Shown: positions 24,882 through 38,591, counted from the stretch's first letter. The stretch is DNA of 64,000 nt from Halomonas heilongjiangensis (GCF_002879645.1 NZ_PNRE01000036.1:59302-123301); one strand, 5' to 3'. The notes: generated by a model from the letters alone, not told the origin. Made by a program: numbers and translations.

Positions 24882-25508
24882 TCACGAGGTGCGCTTCGCC
24901 AGCATGGCGCCTCGCTCCAGGCGCAGGTACATCAGTGCCGTGGTCACCGCATCGCCCAGCGCGGTGTGCCGCCCCATCACCGGCACTCCCAGGGCGCCGG
25001 CCACCTGCTCGAAGCGCAGGCCGGGCTCGATCTCGGGATGGCTACGGCGTAACTGGCGGACATAGGTATGCGCCACGTCGATGCCGGCATTGGGCAGGTC
25101 GAAGCCGAAGCGCGGTCGCAGCTCCCGGTTGATGATCGCCAGGTCGAAGTCCAGGCACCAGCCCACCAGCGGCCGGTTGCCGATGAACTCCAGGAAGCGG
25201 CTCAGCGCCGTCTCGATGCTCTCGCCACCCTCCAGGTCGATGCCACGCAGGCCGTGGATGCATATCGAGTCTCCGCTCAACGAGGCGGGACGCTGCAGAC
25301 GCAGGTCCAGCGATTCGCTGGCCAGCACCCGGTCGCCGCGGATCTTCACCGCGGCCAGCGATACCAGCTCGGCACTGCGGGTATCGAGCCCGGTGGTCTC
25401 GCTGTCGATGGCGACCAGCTCGTCACCGGTGTAGGGCTGGAACAGCCAGGCGTAGTAGCCGTCGGCCTGGCGGCGCCGATCGGCGACCCGGCGCAGTACC
25501 TTGAGCAT
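24882..25508 (-). CDS. DEDDh 3'-5' exonuclease, DnaQ/PolC epsilon-like
   Basis: 208-aa exonuclease-fold protein. Motif I is AIDSETTGLD, motif II lies around GWCLDFDLAI and motif III is RHTALGDAVTTA with the catalytic histidine and aspartate. It lacks the clamp-binding and alpha-binding regions of true DnaQ and is of the type encoded next to cNMP/CBS/DUF294 proteins and acetate-symporter operons in Pseudomonas and Halomonas. Downstream partner of the DUF294 gene, 48 nt away; likely cotranscribed. Confidence 0.85.
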   Translation of the reverse strand: MLKVLRRVADRRRQADGYYAWLFQPYTGDELVAIDSETTGLDTRSAELVSLAAVKIRGDRVLASESLDLRLQRPASLSGDSICIHGLRGIDLEGGESIETALSRFLEFIGNRPLVGWCLDFDLAIINRELRPRFGFDLPNAGIDVAHTYVRQLRRSHPEIEPGLRFEQVAGALGVPVMGRHTALGDAVTTALMYLRLERGAMLAKRTS

Positions 25509-25556
25509 GGGTTGACCTCCTGTAGGTAGTGTCGATCCCTGAAAGCACGCCCCGTA

Positions 25557-27380
25557 TCACGAATATTCCAGGTGAAAGCGGTGCGACAGACGCTGCTTGA
25601 AATCCTTGACGATATGCAGCGCCTCGCGAAGCAGGTCGCGCTCCAGCGACGAGAGCTCCTGGACCACCACCCGGTCGGGCTTCTTGCCCTTGTCGCCCTC
25701 ACCGCCCAGGCGTGCCAGTTGCTGCTCGAGGCGCAACTGGGTGAACAGCGACAGCGCCTCGCCCAGGTCCTCGGCGAAGCGAGCCTCCAGGCGGCCGTCC
25801 TCGGCCAGTGCCTCCAGGCGCTCCAGGGTCGAGGTAACGTGGATGCCTCGCTCCAGCGCCATGGCGCGCACCCCGTGGACGATGGGAAAGATGCCGCCCT
25901 TCTTGATGTCGATGCCGTGCTGGGGCTTCTTCAACGAGCCGAACAGGGTCAGCGGCGTGGAGAAACGCAACGCCGGGCGGGCAAAGTAGGAGAGCAGGAT
26001 CTCGTCCCGGGAGCAGCGCTCGAACAGCTCCTCGCGGACCTGTTCGAGCAACACCGGATTGCCCGCCACCGCGTGGGAGTCGAGCATGATGGCGAGCTTC
26101 ATCAGGCTGTCGCCATCGCGACTGGTCGCCCAACGGGCGATGCGGCCGCGCCACTGGGTCACGCTGCCGACCCACTCCGGGTTGGAGACCATGATATTGC
26201 CCGGGCAGGGCGGATAGCCGAGCTCGATCAGGGTCTCGGTGAACCGCTGCATCTGCTCGGCGCAGTCGGGCCAATCGAGGTCATCGGCCAGGATCAGGCC
26301 ATTGTCCTGGTCGGTCTTGAGAATCTGCTCCCCGCGCCCCTCGCTGCCCATCACCATCAGGCAGCTGTCGCGGCGATGGGGCTCGTCGATCAAAAAGCCC
26401 CAGGCCTTGTTCATGATGCGACCGTTCAGGGCCGCCAGCAGGCCCATGGCGAAGCGCAGCTTGACCCCCTGGGCCATCAGCGCCCTCACCAGCTCCGGCG
26501 TTCGCCGACTGGCGGCGGCCAACGCCTCGAGGCTGTCCGCCTGTTCCACCTGCAGGCTGACGACATAGCTGCGACTGGAGAAGTAGCTGAGCACGTCGGT
26601 CAGCTCCACCACGCCGCAGGGCGCGTCCTGCTCCATGACGACCACCCGCTCGACCTGGTGGCGGGTCATCACCACCAGCACCTCGAACAGGTACTGGTCG
26701 GGGGTCACCGTCACCAGCTCGAAATGTGCGACCGCCTGCACCGGGCTGTCCTGCGCGCGCCCTTCCAGCACCAGGGCGTTGAGCAGATCGGTCTTGGTGA
26801 CCATGCCCGCCCCCTGGTCGCCGTTGACCAGCAGGCTGTCGGCGTGACTGTCATGCAGGGTGGCCACCGCCTCGGCGATGGTCGAGGCCGGCCCCACGCA
26901 GAGCGGCTCGCGCATGCACTCGCTGACCCTGGCAAGCATGAAACCGGCCATGGTCACGCCGCCCTCGGCACGCTGCTCGGTCAACAGGCGAGCCTTGTGG
27001 GCCAGGGTCTGGCGAAAGAACTCGGCGAACGGGGGATACTCTTCGCACAGTTGCAGGAACAGCGCCTTGGGAAGTAGATAGCAGAGGCTCTCCTGCTCGG
27101 CACGGAAGCGGTAGCGGCTCTTGCCATTGAGGATGCTGATGGCGCCGAACAGGTCGCCCTGGGTGTAGTGGCCGATGCGCTCACGCGCGCTGGGGAGGGT
27201 CGTGTCCAGTTCCGCGACCTCGCCCTTGTGGATGATGAAGACGAACTCTCCGGGCTGACCGGTTTCGAGAATGATCTCGTCACGGTCGAAGTAGGCCAGG
27301 TCGACGCCACTGCGAACGCGCTCGCGTCCTTCATCATCCAGAAAGGTGAATGGCGGTTGAGAGAGATCGACATCGACCAT
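25557..27380 (-). CDS. cNMP-binding / CBS / DUF294 nucleotidyltransferase-like protein
   Basis: 607-aa cytoplasmic protein with a cyclic-nucleotide-binding domain (about residues 10-125, with GDLFGAISILNG), two CBS domains (about 150-270), a DUF294 nucleotidyltransferase-like domain with GSEGRGEQ and KTDQDNGL (near 335), and a C-terminal substrate-binding helical domain. The motif resembles the uridylyltransferase GlnD/nucleotidyltransferase fold. Function is unknown; the domain set suggests ligand-controlled nucleotidyl transfer or nucleotide sensing. Start chosen at 27380 with GAGGA upstream. It is divergent from the symporter operon across a long regulatory region and could share its control. 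Confidence 0.88.
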   Translation of the reverse strand: MVDVDLSQPPFTFLDDEGRERVRSGVDLAYFDRDEIILETGQPGEFVFIIHKGEVAELDTTLPSARERIGHYTQGDLFGAISILNGKSRYRFRAEQESLCYLLPKALFLQLCEEYPPFAEFFRQTLAHKARLLTEQRAEGGVTMAGFMLARVSECMREPLCVGPASTIAEAVATLHDSHADSLLVNGDQGAGMVTKTDLLNALVLEGRAQDSPVQAVAHFELVTVTPDQYLFEVLVVMTRHQVERVVVMEQDAPCGVVELTDVLSYFSSRSYVVSLQVEQADSLEALAAASRRTPELVRALMAQGVKLRFAMGLLAALNGRIMNKAWGFLIDEPHRRDSCLMVMGSEGRGEQILKTDQDNGLILADDLDWPDCAEQMQRFTETLIELGYPPCPGNIMVSNPEWVGSVTQWRGRIARWATSRDGDSLMKLAIMLDSHAVAGNPVLLEQVREELFERCSRDEILLSYFARPALRFSTPLTLFGSLKKPQHGIDIKKGGIFPIVHGVRAMALERGIHVTSTLERLEALAEDGRLEARFAEDLGEALSLFTQLRLEQQLARLGGEGDKGKKPDRVVVQELSSLERDLLREALHIVKDFKQRLSHRFHLEYS

Positions 27381-27481
27381 GGGGCTGTCCTCGTTAGGCG
27401 GCTGTCTCACCCCGCAGGTTCATAAGCACATGACAGCCACGGTGGCTTCAAGATAGCAAAGTGGCGATTCAAGAAAGAACC

Positions 27482-27579
27482 TAGACAATCGTCCTATCCT
27501 TACCGACTTAGACCAACGTCATAACGGACACGTGATTAGACTATCGTCCCATGCATGACCGGCTAGACCATCGTCCTAT
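27482..27579. promoter_or_regulatory. Four phased operator-like repeats, consensus TAGAC-N-AWCGTC
   Basis: Copies start at 27482 (TAGACAATCGTCCTAT), 27509 (TAGACCAACGTCATAA), 27537 (TAGACTATCGTCCCAT) and 27564 (TAGACCATCGTCCTAT). Spacing is 27, 28 and 27 bp. Each is a degenerate dyad (TAGAC then GTC-TA). They lie between two divergent operons. Inferred binder: the LuxR-type regulator encoded at 34966-35628, since CrbR/ErdR-type regulators are known to control acs and this class of symporter. Confidence 0.8.
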
Positions 27580-27737
27580 GCTCGCCTTGCGGGGCCCGGA
27601 AACAACAGAGACGATGCTGCATAACCGCATGATTTATAGTGAAAAAAAATGACACTCTTCCATCGGTATTTTTTCATGATACCAAAGTCTGGGATTTATT
27701 TTTCCCACTCATTGCCCAGTATCAACCAAGAGCCATG

Positions 27738-27841
27738 CAGGGTAATCGCACGTCGACAATCCTTGCCGTCCACAGGCAGGCAACATCCTCGTACAGGACA
27801 GCCTTCCGATGGATAGTCGTTGTATACGTACGATTGCCCTG
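27738..27841. repeat. 104-bp element with 22-bp imperfect terminal inverted repeats
   Basis: The two ends match in inverted orientation at 18 of 22 positions; the outer 15 bp (27738-27752 and 27827-27841) match at 13, with one G:T pairing. Inner short hairpins exist (TTGCC/GGCAA; TCCT/AGGA). ATG precedes the left end (27735-27737) and follows the right end (27842-27844), as a 3-bp target duplication would. It could be a MITE-like insertion or a structured leader RNA of the symporter operon. Confidence 0.65.
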
Positions 27842-27904
27842 ATGGGCCTGGGATCGATCGGTGCAACTTCTCACCCCCCCCAATAACAAGTGGAGAGCAA
27901 CACC

Positions 27905-28165
27905 ATGGCAGATGAGAAATCCAATGCCGCTGCTTACTGGAAGGCGAATGTCCGCCTGATTACCGGATGCCTGATTGTCTGGGCGCTGGTGTCCTACGGC
28001 TTCGCGATCCTGCTGCGCCCCCTGTTGTCGGGCATCCCCATCGGTGGTACGGACCTGGGCTTCTGGTTCGCCCAGCAGGGGTCCATCCTGACCTTCATCG
28101 GCCTCATTTTCTTCTATGCCTGGAGAATGAACAGGCTGGATAAACAGTTTGGCCTCGGGGAGTAA
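27905..28165 (+). CDS. DUF4212 small symporter subunit
   Basis: 86-aa protein with two membrane helices (LITGCLIVWALVSYGFAILL and a second around SILTFIGLIFFYAW). It begins with YWKANVRLI and ends RMNRLDKQFG, both typical of DUF4212 (the small partner of VC_2705-type sodium:solute symporters). Start at 27905, GGAG 11 nt upstream; a GTG at 27890 lies before that site and is rejected. The symporter gene follows after 6 nt. Confidence 0.93.
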   Translation: MADEKSNAAAYWKANVRLITGCLIVWALVSYGFAILLRPLLSGIPIGGTDLGFWFAQQGSILTFIGLIFFYAWRMNRLDKQFGLGE

Positions 28166-28171
28166 GCCAGC

Positions 28172-29968
28172 ATGAGTCAGTTTGCCATCAACCTGCTGTT
28201 CGTGGGCGCCTCCTTCGCCCTCTATATCGGTATCGCGGTCTGGGCCCGAGCCGGTTCGACCAAGGACTTCTACGTCGCCGGTGGCGGCGTGCACCCGATC
28301 ACCAACGGCATGGCGACCGCCGCCGACTGGATGTCCGCGGCCTCCTTCATCTCCATGGCCGGCCTGCTCGCCTCGGGTGGTTACGCCAACTCCTCCTTCC
28401 TCATGGGTTGGACGGGCGGCTACGTCATCCTGGCGATGCTGCTGGCGCCCTACCTGCGCAAGTTCGGCAAGTTCACCGTGCCCGACTTCATCGGTGACCG
28501 CTTCTACAGCAATACCGCCCGCCTGGTGGCCGTGGTCTGCCTGGTGGTGGCTTCCGTCACCTACGTCATCGGCCAGATGACCGGTGCCGGCGTGGCCTTC
28601 TCCCGCTTCCTGGAAGTCAGCAACACCTGGGGCATCTGGATCGCCGCCTTCATCGTCTTCCTCTATGCGGTATTCGGCGGCATGAAGGGCATCACCTACA
28701 CCCAGGTGGCCCAGTACGTGGTGCTGATCGTCGCCTACACCATTCCCGCCGTCTTCATCGCCCTGCAGTTGACCGGCAACCCCATCCCCATGTTCGGCAT
28801 GTTCAGCGTGCACAACGAATCCGGCATGCCGCTGCTGGCCAAGCTGAGTGAAGTGCTGGTCGAGCTGGGCTTCCAGGACTACGCCGCCGACGTGGACAAC
28901 AAGCTCAACATGGTGCTGTTCACCCTGTCGCTGATGGTGGGTACCGCGGGTCTGCCCCACGTGATCATCCGCTTCTTCACCGTTCCCCGGGTGGCCGATG
29001 CGCGCTGGTCCGCCGGCTGGGCCCTGGTGTTCATCGCGCTGCTCTACCTGACCGCACCGGCGGTGGCCTCCATGGCACGCCTGAACCTGCTGACCACCGT
29101 CTATCCGGAAGCGAGTGGCCAGGTGGAGAACTACGAGGAGGCGATGGGCGATGCCCTGCTCTACGAGGAGCGGCCCGACTGGTTCAGGACCTGGGAAGAG
29201 ACCGGCCTGATCACCTTCAACGACCAGAACGACGACGGCCGCATTCAGTTCTACAACGAAGGCAACGAGGCCTTCGCGTCAACCGCCGCAGAGCGTGGCT
29301 GGGAAGGCAACGAACTGACCGTCAACAACGACATCCTGGTACTCGCCAATCCGGAAATCGCCAACCTGCCCGGGTGGGTCATCGGCCTGATCGCCGCCGG
29401 GGGTATCGCCGCGGCACTCTCCACCGCTGCGGGTCTGTTGCTGGCGATCTCCTCGGCCATCAGTCATGACCTGATCAAGACCACCATCAACCCCAACATC
29501 ACCGAGAAGGGCGAGATGCTGGCGGCGCGCATCTCCATGGGCGGTGCCATCCTGCTGGCCACCTACCTGGGCCTGAACCCTCCGGGCTTCGCGGCCCAGA
29601 CGGTGGCCCTGGCCTTCGGTATCGCGGGCGCCTCGCTGTTCCCGGCCCTGATGATGGGTATCTTCTCCAAGCGGGTGAACAACAAGGGCGCAGTTGCCGG
29701 CATGCTGGCCGGCCTGATCGCCACCCTGCTGTATATCTTCACCTACCTTGGCTGGTTGTTCATCCCCGGCACCAACATGCTGCCGAACACGCCGGACAAC
29801 TGGATCCTCGGCATCTCGCCGCTCTCCTTCGGTGCCATCGGCGCGATGATCAACTTCGCCGTGGCCTTCGCCGTCTCCAGTGCGACCGAAGAACCTCCGC
29901 AGGAGATCCAGGACCTGGTCGAGAGCGTTCGCTTCCCGAAAGGCGCTGGCGTAGCGATTGACCACTAA
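28172..29968 (+). CDS. Sodium:solute symporter, VC_2705 subfamily (probable acetate uptake)
   Basis: 598-aa SSS-family transporter with about 13 helices (SQFAINLLFVGASFALYIGI first). DFYVAGGGVHPITNG and ATAADWMSAASFISMAG are SSS signatures. A large hydrophilic insertion (residues ~310-390) contains DQNDDGRIQ, which resembles a calcium-binding loop. The subfamily is coexpressed with acs in Vibrio and Pseudomonas and is generally annotated as acetate/monocarboxylate permease; the substrate is inferred. Paired with DUF4212 upstream and followed by a strong terminator. Confidence 0.93.
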   Translation: MSQFAINLLFVGASFALYIGIAVWARAGSTKDFYVAGGGVHPITNGMATAADWMSAASFISMAGLLASGGYANSSFLMGWTGGYVILAMLLAPYLRKFGKFTVPDFIGDRFYSNTARLVAVVCLVVASVTYVIGQMTGAGVAFSRFLEVSNTWGIWIAAFIVFLYAVFGGMKGITYTQVAQYVVLIVAYTIPAVFIALQLTGNPIPMFGMFSVHNESGMPLLAKLSEVLVELGFQDYAADVDNKLNMVLFTLSLMVGTAGLPHVIIRFFTVPRVADARWSAGWALVFIALLYLTAPAVASMARLNLLTTVYPEASGQVENYEEAMGDALLYEERPDWFRTWEETGLITFNDQNDDGRIQFYNEGNEAFASTAAERGWEGNELTVNNDILVLANPEIANLPGWVIGLIAAGGIAAALSTAAGLLLAISSAISHDLIKTTINPNITEKGEMLAARISMGGAILLATYLGLNPPGFAAQTVALAFGIAGASLFPALMMGIFSKRVNNKGAVAGMLAGLIATLLYIFTYLGWLFIPGTNMLPNTPDNWILGISPLSFGAIGAMINFAVAFAVSSATEEPPQEIQDLVESVRFPKGAGVAIDH

Positions 29969-30018
29969 GCCATAATGGGTTCCTGACGCAGCGAGTCTGC
30001 GTCATGGAACCAAACCGG

Positions 30019-30050
30019 ATCGGGCTTCCATGGGGAAGCCCGATTTCTTT
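30019..30050 (+). terminator. Rho-independent terminator of the symporter operon
   Basis: Perfect 11-bp stem ATCGGGCTTCC/GGAAGCCCGAT, 4-nt loop, then TTTCTTT. It is preceded at 29978-30011 by a second hairpin (TGACGCAG/CTGCGTCA extended by GGTTCC/GGAACC across a bulged T), giving a tandem stop. Confidence 0.9.
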
Positions 30051-30065
30051 GAGGAAGGTCGATTT

Positions 30066-30581
30066 ATGTTATGGCATTTGATTGGCGCGATCTTTGCTGG
30101 TTTGGGCGCCGCGGGGATCGGCCTGATGTTGCGCTTCATCAGCGGCAAGCGGTTGCCGCGCTGGATCATTCCCGTCTGTGCCGGTCTCGGCATGCTGGGG
30201 TACCAGATCCACTACGAGTACTCCTGGTTCAGCCAGAAACAGGGCCAACTGCCCGAGTCGGCCCGGGTCGTCTCCATCGAGAAGGGCGGGGCCTTCTGGC
30301 GGCCCTGGACCTACGTCTTCCCCATGACCACGGCGTTCAGTGTCGTGGACCGGGACAACCTGGTGCCGACGCAGGTGGAAGACCACCGACTGGTCGAGTT
30401 CATTCGCTATCGCTTCGAACGACAGTACGTGGACCAGGTGACGCACCAGGCCTGGCTGATGAACTGCACCACCCGATCCCAGCTGCCCCTGGTGGGCGAG
30501 GAGCGCCGGCCACGCTTCGAGGACCTGAGCGATGTCGATGCCGACACGCCACTGTTCCAGGCGCTTTGCACCGAGGAGTGA
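30066..30581 (+). CDS. Conserved hypothetical membrane protein
   Basis: 171-aa protein I do not recognise by name. Two N-terminal hydrophobic segments (LWHLIGAIFAGLGAAGIGLM and WIIPVCAGLGMLGYQIHY) are followed by a soluble domain of about 110 residues with RPWTYVFPMTTAFSVVDRDN and a cysteine in MNCTTR. GAGGAAGG lies 7 nt before the ATG. It stands between the symporter operon and the sensor kinase, in the same direction, so a link to that system is possible but unsupported by sequence. Confidence 0.7.
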   Translation: MLWHLIGAIFAGLGAAGIGLMLRFISGKRLPRWIIPVCAGLGMLGYQIHYEYSWFSQKQGQLPESARVVSIEKGGAFWRPWTYVFPMTTAFSVVDRDNLVPTQVEDHRLVEFIRYRFERQYVDQVTHQAWLMNCTTRSQLPLVGEERRPRFEDLSDVDADTPLFQALCTEE

Positions 30582-30687
30582 GTCTGCCGTCCCTGGCAAC
30601 TGACGGCCAGCGGTCGACCGAGCGACTCCCGGCTGCCCTCTCGGCCGCCATTGCCCTAGAATGGGCGCACAGAGAGGGGGAGTGCGC

Positions 30688-34638
<3,951 letters not shown>

Positions 34639-34652
34639 CGCGCTGCGCGAGA

Positions 34653-34701
34653 GCTGGAAGCTGGAAGCTGGAAGCTGGAAGCTGGAAGCTGGAAGCTGGA
34701 A
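34653..34701. repeat. 7-bp tandem repeat (GCTGGAA)x7
   Basis: Seven exact copies of GCTGGAA, starting 15 nt after the crbS stop. In register with the GCCAAGC array after fnr, the shared pattern is AGCNNNA. Confidence 0.97.
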
Positions 34702-34732
34702 GCCAAATGGTACCGGGCGACTGCCGACGCAA

Positions 34733-34848
34733 GCGGCGCCGGGGACAGGCCGGAGCGGGGGTCATTCTTCATGGATGAAGAATGTAGCGCCCAGGGAGGG
34801 GTTCACAGCGCCCCCGCGAAGGCCTGTCGCCGGGGAAGCCGCGATTTC
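34733..34848. repeat. Dispersed structured intergenic element, copy B
   Basis: Counterpart of 23633-23749. Outer arms CCGGGGACAGG (34739-34749) and CCTGTCGCCGG (34823-34833) are conserved exactly. The central hairpin is CATTCTTC (34763-34770), loop ATGGAT, GAAGAATG (34777-34784), differing from copy A by a paired change (C:G to T:A). Conserved flanking block TAGCGCCCAGGGA follows the hairpin in both. Confidence 0.9.
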
Positions 34849-34902
34849 GGATCCCCGACAAGCGGCCAGGCATTATGGTCTAACCGTGGGCTGCCACCAT
34901 CA

Positions 34903-34946
34903 GGAGGCCTTCGGCCTCCATTCGCCCAGCAGAGCTGGGCTCCTAC
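34903..34946 (-). repeat. REP-like double hairpin
   Basis: Two perfect 7-bp hairpins with 3-nt loops stand 5 nt apart: GGAGGCC/GGCCTCC (34903-34919) and GCCCAGC/GCTGGGC (34924-34940). On the minus strand the second is framed by GTAGGAGC and GCGAA, the layout of Pseudomonas REP sequences. It lies just 3' of the crbR gene. Confidence 0.75.
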
Positions 34947-34965
34947 AGGCTGCCCGAAGTGCGGC

Positions 34966-35628
34966 TCAGGACTCGACCTTGGGCGGCTCGACCTCGAGCT
35001 TCTGGGCGGCGATCACCGCCTGGGTGCGGGAGTGCACCCCGAGCTTGCGCAGGATGGCGGTGACATGGGCCTTGATGGTCGCCTCGGAGACGTTGAGCTC
35101 ATAGGCGATCTGCTTGTTGAGCAGGCCTTCGGTGAGCATGTTGAGCACCCGGAACTGCTGCGGGGTCAGCGAGGCGATCGCCTCGGCGAAGCGGGTCTCC
35201 TCCTCGTCGGACTCGCCCATGGCCGCGGCGAGCTCCGCCGGCAACCACACCTCGCCGTCGAGGATCTCGCCCACCGCTTCGGCGATCAGCGCAAGCGACG
35301 ACGACTTGGGAATGAACCCCGAGGCGCCGTAGTCGATGGCACGGCGCACCACATGGGGCTCGTCGCTGCCGGAGACCACCGCCACCGGGATATCCGGGGT
35401 CTGGCCTCTCAACTGAATGAGACCAGAAAACCCATGCGCTCCCGGCATATGCAGGTCGAGCAGGATCAGGTCGGCATCCGGATGACGGGTCACCACCTCG
35501 GTGGTGGCCTCCATGGTGTCCGACTCGACGATCTCGGCCTGGGGCGCCAGCTGCCGCAGTGCCTGGGTCAGGGCCGCACGGAACAGCGGATGGTCATCGG
35601 CGACGATGAATTTCTGGGCAAAGGCCAT
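34966..35628 (-). CDS. crbR: LuxR/NarL-family response regulator (CrbR/ErdR type)
   Basis: 220-aa two-domain regulator. The receiver has ADDHPLF at the N-terminus, phosphoacceptor D58 in LLDLHMPG, and a lysine in GFIPKSSS. The C-terminal LuxR helix-turn-helix is LTPQQFRVLNMLTEGLLNKQ to NVSEATIKAHVTAILRKL. Members of this group (CrbR, ErdR, AgmR) activate acs and symporter genes after phosphorelay from CrbS/MxtR kinases. GGAGGAG precedes the ATG. It is convergent with crbS and lies directly downstream of acs on the same strand, separated by terminators. Confidence 0.92.
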   Translation of the reverse strand: MAFAQKFIVADDHPLFRAALTQALRQLAPQAEIVESDTMEATTEVVTRHPDADLILLDLHMPGAHGFSGLIQLRGQTPDIPVAVVSGSDEPHVVRRAIDYGASGFIPKSSSLALIAEAVGEILDGEVWLPAELAAAMGESDEEETRFAEAIASLTPQQFRVLNMLTEGLLNKQIAYELNVSEATIKAHVTAILRKLGVHSRTQAVIAAQKLEVEPPKVES

Positions 35629-35769
35629 GGATTCTCCTCCGGTTCCTCGAGCAGCGGGCCGACGGCCGCCATACTGGGCTCTTCTATCGATGACGGCATG
35701 TTACCCCATGCGGGAAGGCTTTCCCAAGCGCTCGACGAGGGTTGTCGACAAGCGGCGTCAACGAACACG

Positions 35770-35793
35770 AAAAAGCCGACCACGGGGGCCGGC
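35770..35793 (-). terminator. Rho-independent terminator of acs
   Basis: On the minus strand GCCGGCC, loop CCCGT, GGTCGGC (one G:T pair) is followed by TTTTT. It follows a first hairpin closer to acs. Confidence 0.85.
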
Positions 35794-35801
35794 AGAAAAG
35801 G

Positions 35802-35839
35802 GGCAGGCGGGGCGCCGATGGGCGAGTGGCGCCCCTGCC
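35802..35839 (-). terminator. First hairpin after acs
   Basis: GGGGCGCC/GGCGCCCC extended by GGCA/TGCC across a small bulge, 11-nt loop, followed on the minus strand by CTTTTCT. Tandem with the terminator at 35770-35793. Confidence 0.7.
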
Positions 35840-35853
35840 GACGGTCCCTGCCG

Positions 35854-37803
<1,950 letters not shown>

Positions 37804-37888
37804 GGAATTGCCTCTTCCGGGAGATGCACCCTGGTTAACGTCGCCGGCCGCATCGTCGGGCGAGCCGGCACCTTAAAGGTGACACCAG

Positions 37889-37932
37889 CATATACCGCTG
37901 GCCACGGCCTTCCCTTTAGACATTGGTAGCAA
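37889..37932 (-). promoter_or_regulatory. Possible acs promoter with a degenerate CrbR-like site
   Basis: On the minus strand TATATG (37889-37894) could be the -10. The plus strand reads TAGACATTGGTAGC from 37917, sharing TAGAC-NNT-N-GT with the repeats at 27482-27579 and falling roughly at -34 to -49. Both elements are weak, and the assignment rests on position. Confidence 0.35.
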
Positions 37933-37957
37933 CATTTTTCCTTTTTAGCACAACAAC

Positions 37958-38518
37958 TTACGAACCATTTTCGGGCATGGCGAGGCCGAGATAGACCAAG
38001 GTCTGAGCACAGTGACGGCAGCGGTAGCGATGCCCCCGGCGGGCCAGGGCGTGGCGGCGGGCGGTGAAGCCATGCTCGCGACAAGCGCAGCGGTAGCGGT
38101 GCGGCGCGGGACTCGCCCGGTGGGTGTCGAAGCGGTGGGTGGTGCGGGGCTCGAGGCCGAACAGCCGACGCATCACCGTCTGCCACTCGCGGCCATGGGG
38201 CCGGGCCAGGTGACCATCGTCGAGGTGCTGCACCAGCCAGTGGGCCATCTCGTGGGGCACCACCTCGACCAGGAAGGCCTCGCGGTTCTCGGCCAGCAGC
38301 ACCGGATTGAAACGCAGCCCGCCGCGGCCGAAATGGGCCTGGCCGGCGGACTTGCCGCGCAGGTCGCACCACACCCGGGGGCGCGGCAGCCCGGAGTGTA
38401 CCTCACGACACAGCCGCCAGGCGGCCTCGACCCGTTCGTGCAGGGCGGCCAGCAGCGCCTCGTGGTCGAGGGCGGCCAGCCGGTCGGGATCGGGATGGGG
38501 CAGCACGGGGGTCTCCAT
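37958..38518 (-). CDS. sprT: SprT family zinc metalloprotease-like protein
   Basis: 186-aa SprT-like protein. The zinc-binding HEMAH sits in VVPHEMAHWLVQH near residue 90, and the C-terminus has a zinc-ribbon-like set of cysteines (YRCAC, YRCRHC). The family is related to eukaryotic Spartan, which degrades DNA-protein crosslinks; in E. coli it is linked to bolA regulation and its activity is not settled. Length and motif order match E. coli SprT (165 aa) with a slight N-terminal extension. Confidence 0.9.
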   Translation of the reverse strand: METPVLPHPDPDRLAALDHEALLAALHERVEAAWRLCREVHSGLPRPRVWCDLRGKSAGQAHFGRGGLRFNPVLLAENREAFLVEVVPHEMAHWLVQHLDDGHLARPHGREWQTVMRRLFGLEPRTTHRFDTHRASPAPHRYRCACREHGFTARRHALARRGHRYRCRHCAQTLVYLGLAMPENGS

Positions 38519-38591
38519 GGGATGCTAGAATGACGCGCCAGCCACGGGGCGGCAAGCCACGCGACACCCCTGCCACACAGCGAGATGCCCG

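Larger units (their letters stand above)
27381..27904. other. Divergent intergenic region between DUF294 gene and symporter operon
   Basis: 524 nt without a convincing gene. It contains four phased TAGAC repeats (27482-27579), then an A+T-rich stretch (about 27620-27720) unusual for this genome, with TATAGT at 27635-27640 as a possible -10 and a small hairpin GGTAT/ATACC at 27665-27683, then a 104-bp inverted-repeat element (27738-27841), then the ribosome-binding site. A 67-codon open frame at 27639-27842 has no family resemblance and ends inside the inverted repeat. Confidence 0.7.
34639..34965. other. Repeat-rich convergent gap between crbS and crbR
   Basis: 327 nt with no gene. In order: (GCTGGAA)x7, structured element copy B, and a REP-like hairpin pair. 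All are described as separate entries. Confidence 0.85.

Noticed and set aside
27482-27579. CRISPR-like appearance of the four TAGAC repeats
   Set aside because: Repeat unit (16 bp) and gap (11-12 bp) are too short, spacers are not of CRISPR length and no cas genes are nearby.
27639-27842. 67-codon frame in the symporter leader
   Set aside because: No domain, no good ribosome-binding site, and its second half is simply one arm of the inverted-repeat element.
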